Assembly: GCF_004145845.1 (NCBI RefSeq)
Contig: NZ_SELP01000002.1
Coordinates: 124,001 to 188,000 of the forward strand
DNA length: 64,000 nt
Origin: Loktanella sp. IMCC34160
Lineage (GTDB): Bacteria; Pseudomonadota; Alphaproteobacteria; Rhodobacterales; Rhodobacteraceae
Reading direction: 5' to 3'
Below the pieces are notes generated by a model. That model searched no databases. It was not told the DNA's origin and saw only the letters and a list, made by a program, of their open reading frames with translations. Position numbers and translations under genes: made by a program. Positions 9,142 through 18,020 of this stretch are shown here, piece after piece; within the stretch, counting starts at the first letter, position 1, and each line of letters opens with the position of its first letter.

Positions 9142-10314
9142 ATGACTGCAATGTTCACCGGGGCCGAAACGGCTCTGCCGGTCGAGTATACCTCTCGCCT
9201 TGATGCCTACATCGCGACCGCCGACTTTGATCGCCCGACGCTGGTGATCGATGTGGATCGCGTGGAAACCCAGTATCGCGCCCTGAAGGCTGGCCTTGGC
9301 CGTGCCGACATCCACTATGCCGTCAAGGCGAACCCGGCCGGGGCCATCCTGCGCCGTCTGGCCGGGCTTGGCTCGAACTTCGATGCCGCCTCCCGCGCCG
9401 AGGTCGAAGCCTGCCTTGAGGCCGGGGCGACCCCGGACCGCATTTCCTTTGGCAACACCATCAAGCGCCCGGCCGATATCGCCTGGGCCGCTGCACAGGG
9501 CATCACCCTGTTCGCCGCCGATGCCGAGGAAGAGCTGGAAAAGATCGCGGAAAACGCCCCCGGCGCGCAGGTCTACATCCGCCTGATCGTCGAAGTGTCC
9601 GAGGCCGACTGGCCGCTGACCCGCAAATTCGGCTGCGACGCGGACGAGGCGTTGCGCCTGCTGGACGTGGCGAAGTCGCTGGGCCTCTCGCCCATCGGTT
9701 TCTCCTTCCACGTCGGCTCGCAGACCCGCAAGGCGACCATGTGGGCCCCGGCGCTGGACGCGCTGGCCCGCACCTGGCACGCCGCCCGCGCCGCTGGCCA
9801 CGACCTGACCCTTCTTAACATCGGTGGCGGCTTCCCGGCCTTCTACGATGAAGAAGTGGACGCGCCCGAAGCCTATGCCGCCGACGTGATGCGCCTTGTG
9901 ACCGATCGTTTCGGCGATGTCGCCCGTATCATGGCCGAACCGGGCCGGGGCATGGTGGCCGAGGCCGGGACCATCGTGGCCGAGGTGCTGATGGTGTCGC
10001 GCAAATCGACCCGCGACCTGCACCGCTGGGTCTTCCTGTCGATTGGCCGTTTCTCGGGTCTGGCCGAAACCGAGGGCGAGGCGATCCGCTACCGGTTCGA
10101 AACTGCCCGTGATGCCGATCCGATGGGCGCCTGCATCATGGCTGGCCCGTCCTGCGACAGCGCCGACGTCCTGTACGAAAAGCGCCCGATGCCGCTGCCC
10201 CTGTCGCTGAAGGCCGGCGACCGGGTCCTGATCCGCAACACCGGGGCCTATACCTCGACCTATTCTTCGGTCAATTTCAACGGCTTCCCGCCGCTGGCCG
10301 TGGTCTGCATCTGA
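9142..10314 (+). CDS. speF: Ornithine/lysine decarboxylase, PLP fold type III
   Basis: Decarboxylates ornithine to putrescine (lysine to cadaverine in some relatives), the entry to polyamine synthesis. In the 390-residue protein the PLP lysine is K62 in YAVKANP, the phosphate-binding glycines are in GGGFPAF, and GPSCDSADVLYE carries the active-site Cys and Asp of this family. Three starts are possible (TTG 9130, ATG 9136, ATG 9142); GGAG at 9132-9135 favours 9142. The long leader suggests control by polyamine or ornithine level. The choice of ornithine over lysine is inferred. Confidence 0.9.
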   Translation: MTAMFTGAETALPVEYTSRLDAYIATADFDRPTLVIDVDRVETQYRALKAGLGRADIHYAVKANPAGAILRRLAGLGSNFDAASRAEVEACLEAGATPDRISFGNTIKRPADIAWAAAQGITLFAADAEEELEKIAENAPGAQVYIRLIVEVSEADWPLTRKFGCDADEALRLLDVAKSLGLSPIGFSFHVGSQTRKATMWAPALDALARTWHAARAAGHDLTLLNIGGGFPAFYDEEVDAPEAYAADVMRLVTDRFGDVARIMAEPGRGMVAEAGTIVAEVLMVSRKSTRDLHRWVFLSIGRFSGLAETEGEAIRYRFETARDADPMGACIMAGPSCDSADVLYEKRPMPLPLSLKAGDRVLIRNTGAYTSTYSSVNFNGFPPLAVVCI

Positions 10315-10340
10315 TCTGACCCCTGACTTTGAACCATCTG

Positions 10341-10374
10341 GCGCCGTCCGCAATCGCGGGCGGCGCTGGTCGTT
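10341..10374 (+). terminator. Terminator after the decarboxylase gene
   Basis: Arms 10341-10351 and 10356-10366 form an 11-bp GC-rich stem with one G-T pair and a 4-base loop (AATC), 27 bases after the stop codon, with a short T-containing tail (GGTCGTTT). Confidence 0.65.
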
Positions 10375-10501
10375 TCAGGGGGCTCCGCCCTGGCTTTGTA
10401 TGCAATCGTGTGCCGCTAAGTGTCTTAAAGGAAACGATTTTTCCTGTGGACATATGCGTGTGGGGCGCTAGGGTGCCGCAACGTTACCCCAAGGTCCGAC
10501 C

Positions 10502-11782
10502 ATGGCTGTGATCACCGAACACCCGCTGCGCTATCAGCTTGCCAATGAACTGCACGCCCGTCCCTTCCCGTCGATGAAGGCACCGGGGCGCGCGGCCTAT
10601 CTGGCGCTGAAACCCGCCGAACGGGCGGCGGCACGGGACAGGGACGCGGACCGCGCCCATCTGATCGCCCTGCTGGATCGGTTCGGGGCGCAGCACCCGC
10701 AGCCCGGCGCGACCCATTACTTCGGCCAGATCGGCAAGCATTTCCTAAAATGGGAAAGCCATACGGAATTCGTGACTTACACGATCCTTGGCGAAGGGGT
10801 GGCGGAACGCCCCTTCGACGCCGCAACCTTTGGCCTGTTTCCCGAAGACTGGCTGGCCGCGGCCCCCGGCACCCGGGTCACATCGGCCCTGATCCGGGTC
10901 GAGGTGGTCGAGGGCGATGAGGGGATCATCGACAAGGTGTCTGAATGGTTCGTCCCCGAAAGCCTCGCCATCAGCCGGGTGCTGGAAGACGAACTGGTCG
11001 TCGCCTCGGACTTCCGGATTGATCCGGTCGGGCATATGCGCTTTGCCATCTTTGCCCGGCCCCAGACCGGCGCCCGCCGCATTGGCCGGGTCCTGCAACG
11101 CCTGTGCGAGATCGAGACCTACAAGGCGATGTCGATGCTGGGCCTTGCCAAGGCGCGCGATCTGTCGGGCCGTCTGGGGACGTTGGACCGGCGGCTGACC
11201 GATCTGGTCGAAGGGATGCAGGACGACGCGACAAAGCCCGCGGAAACGCTGCACGCGCTTCTTGCGGTCTCGGCCGAACTGGAGAGCGTGGCGGCGCGGG
11301 CCTCGTTCCGCTTTGGCGCGACGGGGGCCTATGAAACCATCGTCAACCAGCGGATCGAGATCCTGCGTGAGGATCGGTTTCAGGGCCGCCAGACATTCGC
11401 CGAGTTCATGATGCGCCGGTTCGATCCGGCGATGCGCACGGTGAAATCCACGGAATACCGGCTTCAGGCGCTGACGGATCGCGCCGTCCGGGCCAGCGAC
11501 CTTTTGCGGACGCGGGTGGATGTGGAACGGTCTGCGGAGAACAAGGCGCTGCTGGAAGCGATGAACCAGCGCGCGGAACTGCAACTGCGCCTGCAGCAGA
11601 CGGTCGAGGGGCTGTCGGTGGTGGCGATCAGCTACTACGCGCTGAACCTGTGCATCTACCTGCTGACCCCCCTTGCCAAGGCAGTGCACCTTGACAAGGG
11701 ATGGCTGGCGGCAGGGCTTACTCTGCCGGTTGTAGCGGCCGTGTGGTGGATGGTGCGGCAGATCCGGAAGAAACTGCACTGA
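10502..11782 (+). CDS. DUF3422 family membrane protein
   Basis: A 426-residue protein of the DUF3422 family, common in alpha- and betaproteobacteria and of unknown function. The N-terminal signature is HPLRYQLANELHARPFP. The C-terminus has two membrane helices, at about residues 370-390 and 397-418, so the bulk probably lies in the cytoplasm as in CorA-type architectures; that comparison is only by shape. It ends 65 bases inside the convergent YeeE-type gene. Confidence 0.85.
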   Translation: MAVITEHPLRYQLANELHARPFPSMKAPGRAAYLALKPAERAAARDRDADRAHLIALLDRFGAQHPQPGATHYFGQIGKHFLKWESHTEFVTYTILGEGVAERPFDAATFGLFPEDWLAAAPGTRVTSALIRVEVVEGDEGIIDKVSEWFVPESLAISRVLEDELVVASDFRIDPVGHMRFAIFARPQTGARRIGRVLQRLCEIETYKAMSMLGLAKARDLSGRLGTLDRRLTDLVEGMQDDATKPAETLHALLAVSAELESVAARASFRFGATGAYETIVNQRIEILREDRFQGRQTFAEFMMRRFDPAMRTVKSTEYRLQALTDRAVRASDLLRTRVDVERSAENKALLEAMNQRAELQLRLQQTVEGLSVVAISYYALNLCIYLLTPLAKAVHLDKGWLAAGLTLPVVAAVWWMVRQIRKKLH

Positions 11783-12776
11783 CCGCGCGGGCACCCGCGA
11801 TGATCGAGGCGAGCGCGAGCAGGGCCGCGATCGACAGGGTCGGCACCCCGGCCAGACCCGCGCCGACGGTGCAACCACCGGCAAGCACGCCGCCCAGCCC
11901 CATCAGCGCGCCGCCCAGTACATAGCTGCCGGTTTCCCGCGGCGAGGTGAAGCTTTGCCACTGGAAGTCGCGGAAGATAACCGAGGCGACCAGCGCCCCC
12001 GCCAGAACCCCGCCGATCAGCCCGGTGCCAAAGCTGCCCGGGATCGAGGTGGAGGCAACCGTGAAGAACAGGGTTTCCGCCCAGGGCGAGGTGAAGGACA
12101 GGCTTTCCAGCGCGATGGGGTCGAAATCGTCATAAAGGACAAAGCCGGTGCCGGCCCAGCCCAGCGGGACAAGCGCCCCGATCAGAAGCCCGCCAAGCGC
12201 CAGTTTCCACGACAGGCGCACCCGCACCGCCAGCGCGATGGCGGCCACGGCCACGACGGCGACCCAGATCGCGACAGGGCCGGGCAGGGCAGGGTCCAGC
12301 GCGACGGTGACGCTGCCCAGAGTGGTCCGGACCGGGGCCAGAAGCCCCTTGAGCGCGGCATGGGCGGTGATGGCAAAGACGGCGATAACCGTCAGCGCCC
12401 GCAGGTTGCCCGAGGCGCCCAGCACGGTCAGCCGCGACACACAGCCCCGCGTCAGCACCATGCCCGCGCCAAACAGAAGACCGCCCACGACAATGGCCAC
12501 GATCGGAAGATCAGAAGCCATGAACCGGTGCGCCCCGAAATCGACCCAGCCGCGCGAGACGGCCCATTGGGTGCCCACCAAGGCCACGGCAAGCGCGATC
12601 AGCCAGACCGCTCCGGCGCTCGCGCGTTCGCCCGGATCGCCCGCGACGGCGCGGCGCAGACAGAACCGGCTGCGCTGTGCCAGCACGCCAAAGGCGAGGC
12701 CCAGAAGCCCGCCGAACCAGACCGCCGCCTGCGGCGCGGTCAATGTCTCGAAGCCAAAGGATTCAAACATCTGCAT
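11718..12776 (-). CDS. YeeE/YedE (TsuA-type) sulfur transporter
   Basis: Polytopic inner-membrane protein of 352 residues with two Sulf_transp (DUF395) repeats. The family includes the thiosulfate transporter TsuA. Family cysteines are visible in RSRFC (C39), TRGCVSR and GGCTVGAG, expected to relay thiosulfate through the channel. The start ATG at 12776 follows CAGGAGAAT; a second ATG two codons later is less well spaced. The 3' end overlaps the convergent DUF3422 gene by 65 bases. Substrate is inferred from family only. Confidence 0.85.
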   Translation of the reverse strand: MQMFESFGFETLTAPQAAVWFGGLLGLAFGVLAQRSRFCLRRAVAGDPGERASAGAVWLIALAVALVGTQWAVSRGWVDFGAHRFMASDLPIVAIVVGGLLFGAGMVLTRGCVSRLTVLGASGNLRALTVIAVFAITAHAALKGLLAPVRTTLGSVTVALDPALPGPVAIWVAVVAVAAIALAVRVRLSWKLALGGLLIGALVPLGWAGTGFVLYDDFDPIALESLSFTSPWAETLFFTVASTSIPGSFGTGLIGGVLAGALVASVIFRDFQWQSFTSPRETGSYVLGGALMGLGGVLAGGCTVGAGLAGVPTLSIAALLALASIIAGARAVSAVSSGSAAPSTTRPLQPAE

Positions 12777-12967
12777 ATTCTCCTGTCTGCATGAGGTGGG
12801 CCATAGATCGGGCGGCTGAGTCCTGCAAACCGGTGGGGCGGAACGGGGTTGCGGGCTGGGCGCCAATGCGGAACGGGCGTTTCTGGTCGGGAACGGGGGC
12901 GGGAAATTGTTCCATGCGCCGGGCGCTGGCCACCGATTCCGGTCCTATTTTCCATGTTTTGCGGCAG

Positions 12968-13007
12968 GCCTGTGGGCGCTTGACCTTGCCCGCGGGGCGG
13001 CACAGGC
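12968..13007. promoter_or_regulatory. Inverted repeat upstream of FAD oxidoreductase gene
   Basis: GCCTGTG (12968-12974) and CACAGGC (13001-13007) form a perfect 7-bp inverted repeat 34-73 bases before the oxidoreductase start, and enclose a TTGACC that could be a -35 element. It could be a regulator site, or chance. Confidence 0.25.
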
Positions 13008-13040
13008 TCGGCCCTGAAATCCGCAGTGCACAGGCCCGAC

Positions 13041-14387
13041 ATGACTCCCTTTCCAATCTCTGAAACCTCGCCCATCGAACATGGCGGCTGCCTGCCGGAC
13101 AGCGCCGACGTGGTCGTTGTCGGGGGCGGGGTGACCGGCGTGATGACCGCCTATTGGCTGGCCCGCGCGGGGCAGCGGGTGGTTCTGGCGGAAAAGGGGC
13201 GGATCGCGGGGGAGCAATCCAGCCGCAACTGGGGCTGGATCCGGCAACAGGGGCGCGACCCGGATGAACTGCCGATCATGGTCGAGGCGAACCGACACTG
13301 GCGCGACCTCGCCCCACAGTTGGATACGGATATCGGTCTGAAACAGGGTGGGGTGCTGTATCTGGGCGAAACCGAAAAGGACATGGCCGACTTTGAGGGC
13401 TGGATGCCCCACGCGCGGGCCCGTGGGGTGGATACACAGGTTCTGTCGCGGGCGGGGCTGGCCGATCTGCTGCCAGGGGCGCGGGGGGTGTGGCACGGCG
13501 GACTTTATACCCCGTCGGACATGCGGGCCGAACCCTGGCTTGCGGTGCCTGCGCTGGCGCGGCTGGCCGCGAAAGAGGGGGCTGTTATCGCCGAAAACTG
13601 CGCCGTGCGGGCGATCGACGTGGCAGCGGGCCGGGTCGCGGGCGTGGTGACAGAGGCGGGGCGGATCAAGGCCCCGGCGGTGGTTGTCGCGGGCGGGGCT
13701 TGGTCGCGGCTGTTGCTGCAGGCGCATGGGGTGCAGATCCCGCAATTGTCGGTCCGGGCCTCGGTTGCGGCCTCTGATCCGCTGCCGCTGGTGGCGGACT
13801 GCGGGGTGGCGGGATCGAAACTGGCCTTCCGGCGGCGGGCGGATGGGGGGTACACCTTTGCGCCCTCGTCGTTTCATGAATTGTTCATCGGGCCGGATGC
13901 CTTCCGGTCCTTGCCAAAGTTCGTCACCCAATTGAAGGGCAACCCTTTCGGGACCAGCTACCGCCCCGCCGCGCCGCAGGGATACCCGGATGCCTGGGGG
14001 ACCCCGCGCCGCTGGGATGCGGACAGATCCAGCCCTTTCGAGGCGATCCGTGTGCTGAACCCGAAACCGAACATGGGCAAGCTGTTCCAGCTTAAGGCCA
14101 TGTTCGCGCGCATGTATCCCGACCTGCCGCCGGTCCGGTTTCACACCGCATGGGCGGGGATGATCGATACGATGCCGGACGTGGTGCCGGTGATCGACCG
14201 GGCCGAAAGCCTGCCCGGCCTGACCATCGCCACGGGGATGAGCGGCCATGGGTTCGGCATCGGACCCGGCGTGGGCCGGGTGGTGGCCGATCTGGTGCAG
14301 GGCAATGACCCGGGCCATGTGCTGCACCGGTTCCGACTGTCGCGGTTTTCGGACGGATCAAGGATCGATCTGGGCCCGGCACTTTAG
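13041..14387 (+). CDS. DAO-family FAD-dependent amine/amino acid oxidoreductase
   Basis: 448 residues with the dinucleotide motif VVVVGGGVTGVMTAYWLARAG near the N-terminus, a conserved SRNWGWIR stretch, and the C-terminal FAD motif GMSGHGFGIGPGVGR. This is the glycine/D-amino acid oxidase (DAO) family, whose members oxidise secondary or primary amines. The specific substrate cannot be read. The ATG at 13041 was preferred to a GTG at 13026; neither has a clear ribosome site. A paired-palindrome repeat begins 5 bases after the stop. Confidence 0.8.
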   Translation: MTPFPISETSPIEHGGCLPDSADVVVVGGGVTGVMTAYWLARAGQRVVLAEKGRIAGEQSSRNWGWIRQQGRDPDELPIMVEANRHWRDLAPQLDTDIGLKQGGVLYLGETEKDMADFEGWMPHARARGVDTQVLSRAGLADLLPGARGVWHGGLYTPSDMRAEPWLAVPALARLAAKEGAVIAENCAVRAIDVAAGRVAGVVTEAGRIKAPAVVVAGGAWSRLLLQAHGVQIPQLSVRASVAASDPLPLVADCGVAGSKLAFRRRADGGYTFAPSSFHELFIGPDAFRSLPKFVTQLKGNPFGTSYRPAAPQGYPDAWGTPRRWDADRSSPFEAIRVLNPKPNMGKLFQLKAMFARMYPDLPPVRFHTAWAGMIDTMPDVVPVIDRAESLPGLTIATGMSGHGFGIGPGVGRVVADLVQGNDPGHVLHRFRLSRFSDGSRIDLGPAL

Positions 14388-14392
14388 GGGGC

Positions 14393-14574
14393 GGTGGGTC
14401 AAGACCCACCTTACATGAGGGGCTCTGCCCCTCTGGCCCTTCGGGCCATTCACCCCGGAGTATTTGGGGCAAAATGAGAGTTCATGCCTTCTTTGGGTCG
14501 ACAATAGCCTCTGGGGGCCATGAGTTTATAGGTGGGGGCGAAGCGCCCGCGGGTAAGGTGGGTTTCAACCCACC
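14393..14574. repeat. Paired-palindrome intergenic repeat, copy A
   Basis: Bounded by GGTGGGTCAAGACCCACC (14393-14410) and GGTGGGTTTCAACCCACC (14557-14574). Inside are a GAGGGGC/GCCCCTC hairpin, a GGCCC/GGGCC hairpin, CACCCCGG, and on the right CTCTGGGGGCCATGAGTTT and a GGGCG/CGCCC hairpin. The two halves are roughly inverted copies of one unit, like a BIME made of two REP sequences. It sits between two genes in tandem. Copy C matches it closely on both sides. Confidence 0.8.
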
Positions 14575-14637
14575 CTCCCTTGTCGCGGGCCTGGGAATCC
14601 GGCAGGCTTTCGGCGACCCCGAACCAAGGACACTCCC

Positions 14638-15801
14638 ATGCCCGTCAAGAACCGCCTCGCCGAGATGCAGGACGAAATCGCCGCCTGGCGCCGTGACATC
14701 CACGAACACCCCGAGATCCTGTTCGAGACCCACCGCACCTCTGCCCTTGTCGCCGAAAAGCTGCGGGCCTTCGGCTGCGACGAGGTGGTGACGGGCATCG
14801 GCCGGACCGGCGTCGTCGGGGTGATCCGGGGCAAATCCACCGGGTCGGGCAAGGTGATCGGGTTGCGCGCCGATATGGACGCACTGCCGATCGAGGAGGC
14901 GACGGGGCTGGACTATGCCTCAAAGACCCCCGGCGCGATGCACGCCTGCGGCCATGATGGCCACACCGCGATGCTGCTTGGGGCGGCGAAATACCTGTCC
15001 GAGACCCGCAATTTCGACGGCACGGTCGTTGTCATCTTCCAACCCGCCGAAGAGGGTGGCGGCGGCGGGCGCGAGATGTGCGCGGACGGGATGATGGACC
15101 GCTTCGGGGTGCAGGAGGTCTACGGGATGCACAACTGGCCCGGCCGCCCGGTCGGTAGTTTCGCGATCCGCCCCGGCCCGTTCTTTGCCGCGACCGACCA
15201 GTTCGAGGTGGTGATCAAGGGCAAGGGCGGCCACGCCGCCAAGCCGCATGAGACCATCGACCCGGTCGTCACCTCGGCGCAGGTGGTGTCGATGCTGCAA
15301 ACCATCGCCAGCCGCAACGCCGATCCGGTCGAGCAGATCGTGGTCTCCGTCACCTCGATCGAAAGCGACAGCAAGGCCTTCAACGTGATCCCGCAGCAGG
15401 TGATGATCCGGGGCACGATCCGGACCCTGACGGTCGAAATGCGGGCGCTGGCGGAAACACGGTTCCATCAGGTGGTCGAACAGGCCTGCGCGGCCATGGG
15501 CGCCACGCCCGAAATCACCTATTTCAAGGGCTACCCGCCGATGATCAACCATGACGCCCAGACCGATTTCGCGGCCGAGGTGGCCCGGTCGATCTCGGGC
15601 CAATGTGACGAGGCGCCGCTGATCATGGGGGGCGAGGATTTCGCCTATATGCTGGAAGAACGCCCCGGCGCTTATATCCTTGTCGGCAATGGTGACACGG
15701 CGATGGTCCATCACCCGGAATACAATTTCAACGACGAAGCGATCCCGGCGGGTTGCAGCTGGTGGGCCGGGATCGTGGAACAGCGGATGCCCGCCGCCTG
15801 A
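14638..15801 (+). CDS. M20-family amidohydrolase (hippurate hydrolase type)
   Basis: A 387-residue zinc-type amidohydrolase of peptidase family M20D, which cleaves N-acyl amino acids or related amides. Signatures are RRDIHEHPE, LRADMDALPI, the metal motif HACGHDGH, QPAEEGGGGG and GGEDFAYML. The cytoplasm is likely, since no signal peptide is seen. The natural substrate is unknown. The start ATG lies 63 bases after repeat copy A. Confidence 0.88.
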   Translation: MPVKNRLAEMQDEIAAWRRDIHEHPEILFETHRTSALVAEKLRAFGCDEVVTGIGRTGVVGVIRGKSTGSGKVIGLRADMDALPIEEATGLDYASKTPGAMHACGHDGHTAMLLGAAKYLSETRNFDGTVVVIFQPAEEGGGGGREMCADGMMDRFGVQEVYGMHNWPGRPVGSFAIRPGPFFAATDQFEVVIKGKGGHAAKPHETIDPVVTSAQVVSMLQTIASRNADPVEQIVVSVTSIESDSKAFNVIPQQVMIRGTIRTLTVEMRALAETRFHQVVEQACAAMGATPEITYFKGYPPMINHDAQTDFAAEVARSISGQCDEAPLIMGGEDFAYMLEERPGAYILVGNGDTAMVHHPEYNFNDEAIPAGCSWWAGIVEQRMPAA

Positions 15802-15820
15802 ATGTTTTCTTGGGGTGTTA

Positions 15821-16018
15821 GTGCCGAAGGGAGGGACCTGTACGGACAGGTCCCAACGTCGGTCGTCCGCGCAGACCAATGACACTAGGGATTGGGAGGC
15901 CGACGCCTTCGCAGACTGGCGGATCGAACGGATCGCCAGCTATGAACGCGACGTGCAGGAAGGGCGGGGGCATTCCGGCCGCTCCGCCCTTGTCGATTTC
16001 GTGGCGCGCAAGCCTTAG
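15821..16018 (+). CDS. Possible small protein, start uncertain
   Basis: The frame ending at 16018 reads as plausible protein from about residue 24 on (DWEADAFADWRIERIASYER then a basic tail ending DFVARKP), but no ATG lies in frame. The only starts are GTG at 15815 or 15821, and the first part of the frame crosses a perfect hairpin GGGACCTGT/ACAGGTCCC at 15833-15854. It may be a short hypothetical gene or the remnant of one. The stop overlaps the convergent DUF2934 gene end by 4 bases. Confidence 0.3.
   Translation: MPKGGTCTDRSQRRSSAQTNDTRDWEADAFADWRIERIASYERDVQEGRGHSGRSALVDFVARKP
15833..15854. terminator. Hairpin after the M20 amidohydrolase gene
   Basis: A perfect 9-bp stem GGGACCTGT/ACAGGTCCC with an ACGG loop, 32 bases after the amidohydrolase stop. 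There is no T-run, so if it ends transcription it does so weakly or only protects the 3' end. Confidence 0.4.
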
Positions 16019-16254
16019 GCGGTCTTTGCGGCGGCCTTGCGGGCGCGCGGCTTGGCCGGGGCCTTGGCTTCGGTCGCTTTCGGAGCGGCTTTCTTGGCAG
16101 CGGCCCGCTTTTTCGGCGCGGGTTTCGCGGTGGTCAGCTGGGCCTCGGCGGCAAGCCAGTGGTCCTGATCGCGGCCAGCGGGGCAGCCTTCGGCCATCCA
16201 GATGTGATAGGCGGCTTCGGCGATCTGGTCGGCGGGGATGGTTTGGGTGGTCAT
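16015..16254 (-). CDS. DUF2934 protein with Lys/Ala/Pro-rich tail
   Basis: 79 residues. The first ~40 contain the DUF2934 pattern (IAEAAYHIWMAEGCPAGRDQDHWLAAE). The remainder is an AKP-rich basic tail (for example KKRAAAKKAAPKA) like histone-H1-type bacterial DNA-binding tails. The function of DUF2934 is unknown; nucleic-acid contact through the tail is an inference. A ribosome site AAGGAC lies before the ATG. Confidence 0.75.
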   Translation of the reverse strand: MTTQTIPADQIAEAAYHIWMAEGCPAGRDQDHWLAAEAQLTTAKPAPKKRAAAKKAAPKATEAKAPAKPRARKAAAKTA

Positions 16255-16353
16255 GGCAGTGTCCTTTGCGGCTAATCAGCGTGCTGTTAGCGCAATCAAT
16301 GCCGCTCAGGTAGGGGCTTTGCTGCAATGCAGCATTGACGCTATGGAATGGCT

Positions 16354-17358
16354 CTAGCCGCCGGTGTGGCTCATGTGGCGGCTAACGCGGCCTTCGACCG
16401 TCTGGCGGGAATAGTCGAAATCATGGCCCTTGGGCTTGAGCGCGATGGCCGCGCGGATCGCGTTTTCCAGCAGATCGTTGTCGTCCGATGCCCGCAGCGG
16501 GCCGCGCAGGTCGGAATGCCCCTCTTGCCCAAGGCAGGTGTAGATTTCGCCGGTGCAGGTGATCCGCACCCGATTGCAACTTTCACAGAAGTTATGGGAC
16601 AGCGGCGTGATGAAACCGATCTTCTGGCCGGTCTCCTCGACCCGGACATAGCGGGCGGGGCCACCGGTGCGTTCGGACAGGTCGGTCAGGGTGAACCGTT
16701 CGGCCAGCCGCGCGCGCAGATCGGTCAGTTTCCAATATTGGTCCAGCCGGTCCTCGTTGCCGATATCGCCCATCGGCATGACCTCGATAAAGGTCAAGTC
16801 CATGTCTTCGCGGGCGCACCAGTCGGCGATGGAAAACAACTCGTCCTCGTTGAACCCCTTCAGGGCAACGGTGTTGATCTTGACGCGCAGGCCCGCGTTG
16901 CGGGCGGCCTCGATCCCCTTCAGGACCTGCGGCAGGCGGCCCCAGCGTGTAATCTCGGCAAATTTCGCCTCGTCCAGCGTATCCAGGGACACGTTGATCC
17001 GGCGCACACCGGCGGCATAAAGGTCTTGCGCGAAACGGCCCAGTTGCGACCCGTTGGTCGTCACGGTCAGTTCTTTCAGCGCGCCGCTTTCAAGGTGCCG
17101 CCCCATCGCGTTGAAATAGGTCATGATCCCACGGCGCACCAACGGCTCGCCTCCGGTGATCCGCAGCTTTTCCACCCCAAGCCCGATAAAGGCGGTCGAC
17201 AGCCGGTCCAGCTCTTCCAGCGTCAGAAGGTCCTTTTTGGGCAGGAAGGTCATGTTTTCCGACATGCAATAGACACAGCGGAAATCGCAGCGGTCCGTGA
17301 CGGACACACGTAGATAGCGGATGGCCCGCTGGAATGGATCGACAAGCATCGGGGTCAT
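16354..17358 (-). CDS. moaA: GTP 3',8-cyclase MoaA
   Basis: Radical-SAM enzyme that begins molybdopterin cofactor synthesis by rearranging GTP. The 334-residue protein has the SAM cluster motif C24-F-R... C28-V-Y-C31, the motif ITGGEPLVR, and the second cluster motif [18 protein letters not shown] near residues 260-280. The C-terminal Gly-Gly needed for activity is present. No other moa gene is near. Confidence 0.96.
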   Translation of the reverse strand: MTPMLVDPFQRAIRYLRVSVTDRCDFRCVYCMSENMTFLPKKDLLTLEELDRLSTAFIGLGVEKLRITGGEPLVRRGIMTYFNAMGRHLESGALKELTVTTNGSQLGRFAQDLYAAGVRRINVSLDTLDEAKFAEITRWGRLPQVLKGIEAARNAGLRVKINTVALKGFNEDELFSIADWCAREDMDLTFIEVMPMGDIGNEDRLDQYWKLTDLRARLAERFTLTDLSERTGGPARYVRVEETGQKIGFITPLSHNFCESCNRVRITCTGEIYTCLGQEGHSDLRGPLRASDDNDLLENAIRAAIALKPKGHDFDYSRQTVEGRVSRHMSHTGG

Positions 17359-17443
17359 GCTGGGAACCTAGGGTTGGGCAATGTGGCGCGCAAGGGGGAA
17401 GGCGGCCATTGCAGACCAAAGAACGACAGCCTAGCCTGTGATC

Positions 17444-17938
17444 ATGTATGATTTGCGTCCCCTTGTGCTTTTGTCCGCCGGTCTGGTCCTGACCGGCTGT
17501 TCCCAACCAATCTTTGGCGGGCTGTTTGAACGACCCGCCGAAGAGGCCGCCGCAGAGGCGCCGGCCCCCGACACGGAAGAGGCTGCCCCGATTGCCCCGC
17601 CACCCCCGGTGGGCGCCACCACAGCCGAAGAATTTGACACCACCAGCGCCGCAGACCGCGCCGCCGCCCTTGCCGCACCTGTGACGCAAGAGCAGGCGAT
17701 CCTTGGCCGCACCTCTGCCACGCTGGGTGACCCGGCCGATCCCGGCATCTGGCTGAAAACCCCGCTTGTGTCCGAGGTGGCGCAGGGCCGCGTGTCGTGG
17801 GAGGGGCAGGAAATCACGGTGGAACTGCGCCCCTCGGGCGGCGAGCCGGGATCGGGCAGTCAGATCAGCCTCGCGGCAATGCGCCTTCTGGGCGCGCCCC
17901 TGACCGCGATCATCGAGGTTGATGTGACCCGGCTGTGA
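17444..17938 (+). CDS. Putative lipoprotein, unknown function
   Basis: 164 residues: a short hydrophobic signal ending in the lipobox LTGC (Cys19), then a Pro/Ala/Glu-rich linker to about residue 60 and a small folded domain. This suggests an envelope lipoprotein. I do not recognise the C-terminal domain. Divergent from moaA with 85 bases between. A GTG two codons upstream (17438) is an alternative start. Confidence 0.7.
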   Translation: MYDLRPLVLLSAGLVLTGCSQPIFGGLFERPAEEAAAEAPAPDTEEAAPIAPPPPVGATTAEEFDTTSAADRAAALAAPVTQEQAILGRTSATLGDPADPGIWLKTPLVSEVAQGRVSWEGQEITVELRPSGGEPGSGSQISLAAMRLLGAPLTAIIEVDVTRL

Positions 17939-18020
17939 CCCCCGGGTCCGGTATACCCCACCTGCGCAATTTCACGATCCTGCTAGGATGCGGGCCTATC
18001 AGTTTTCCGTGGAGGGTATG

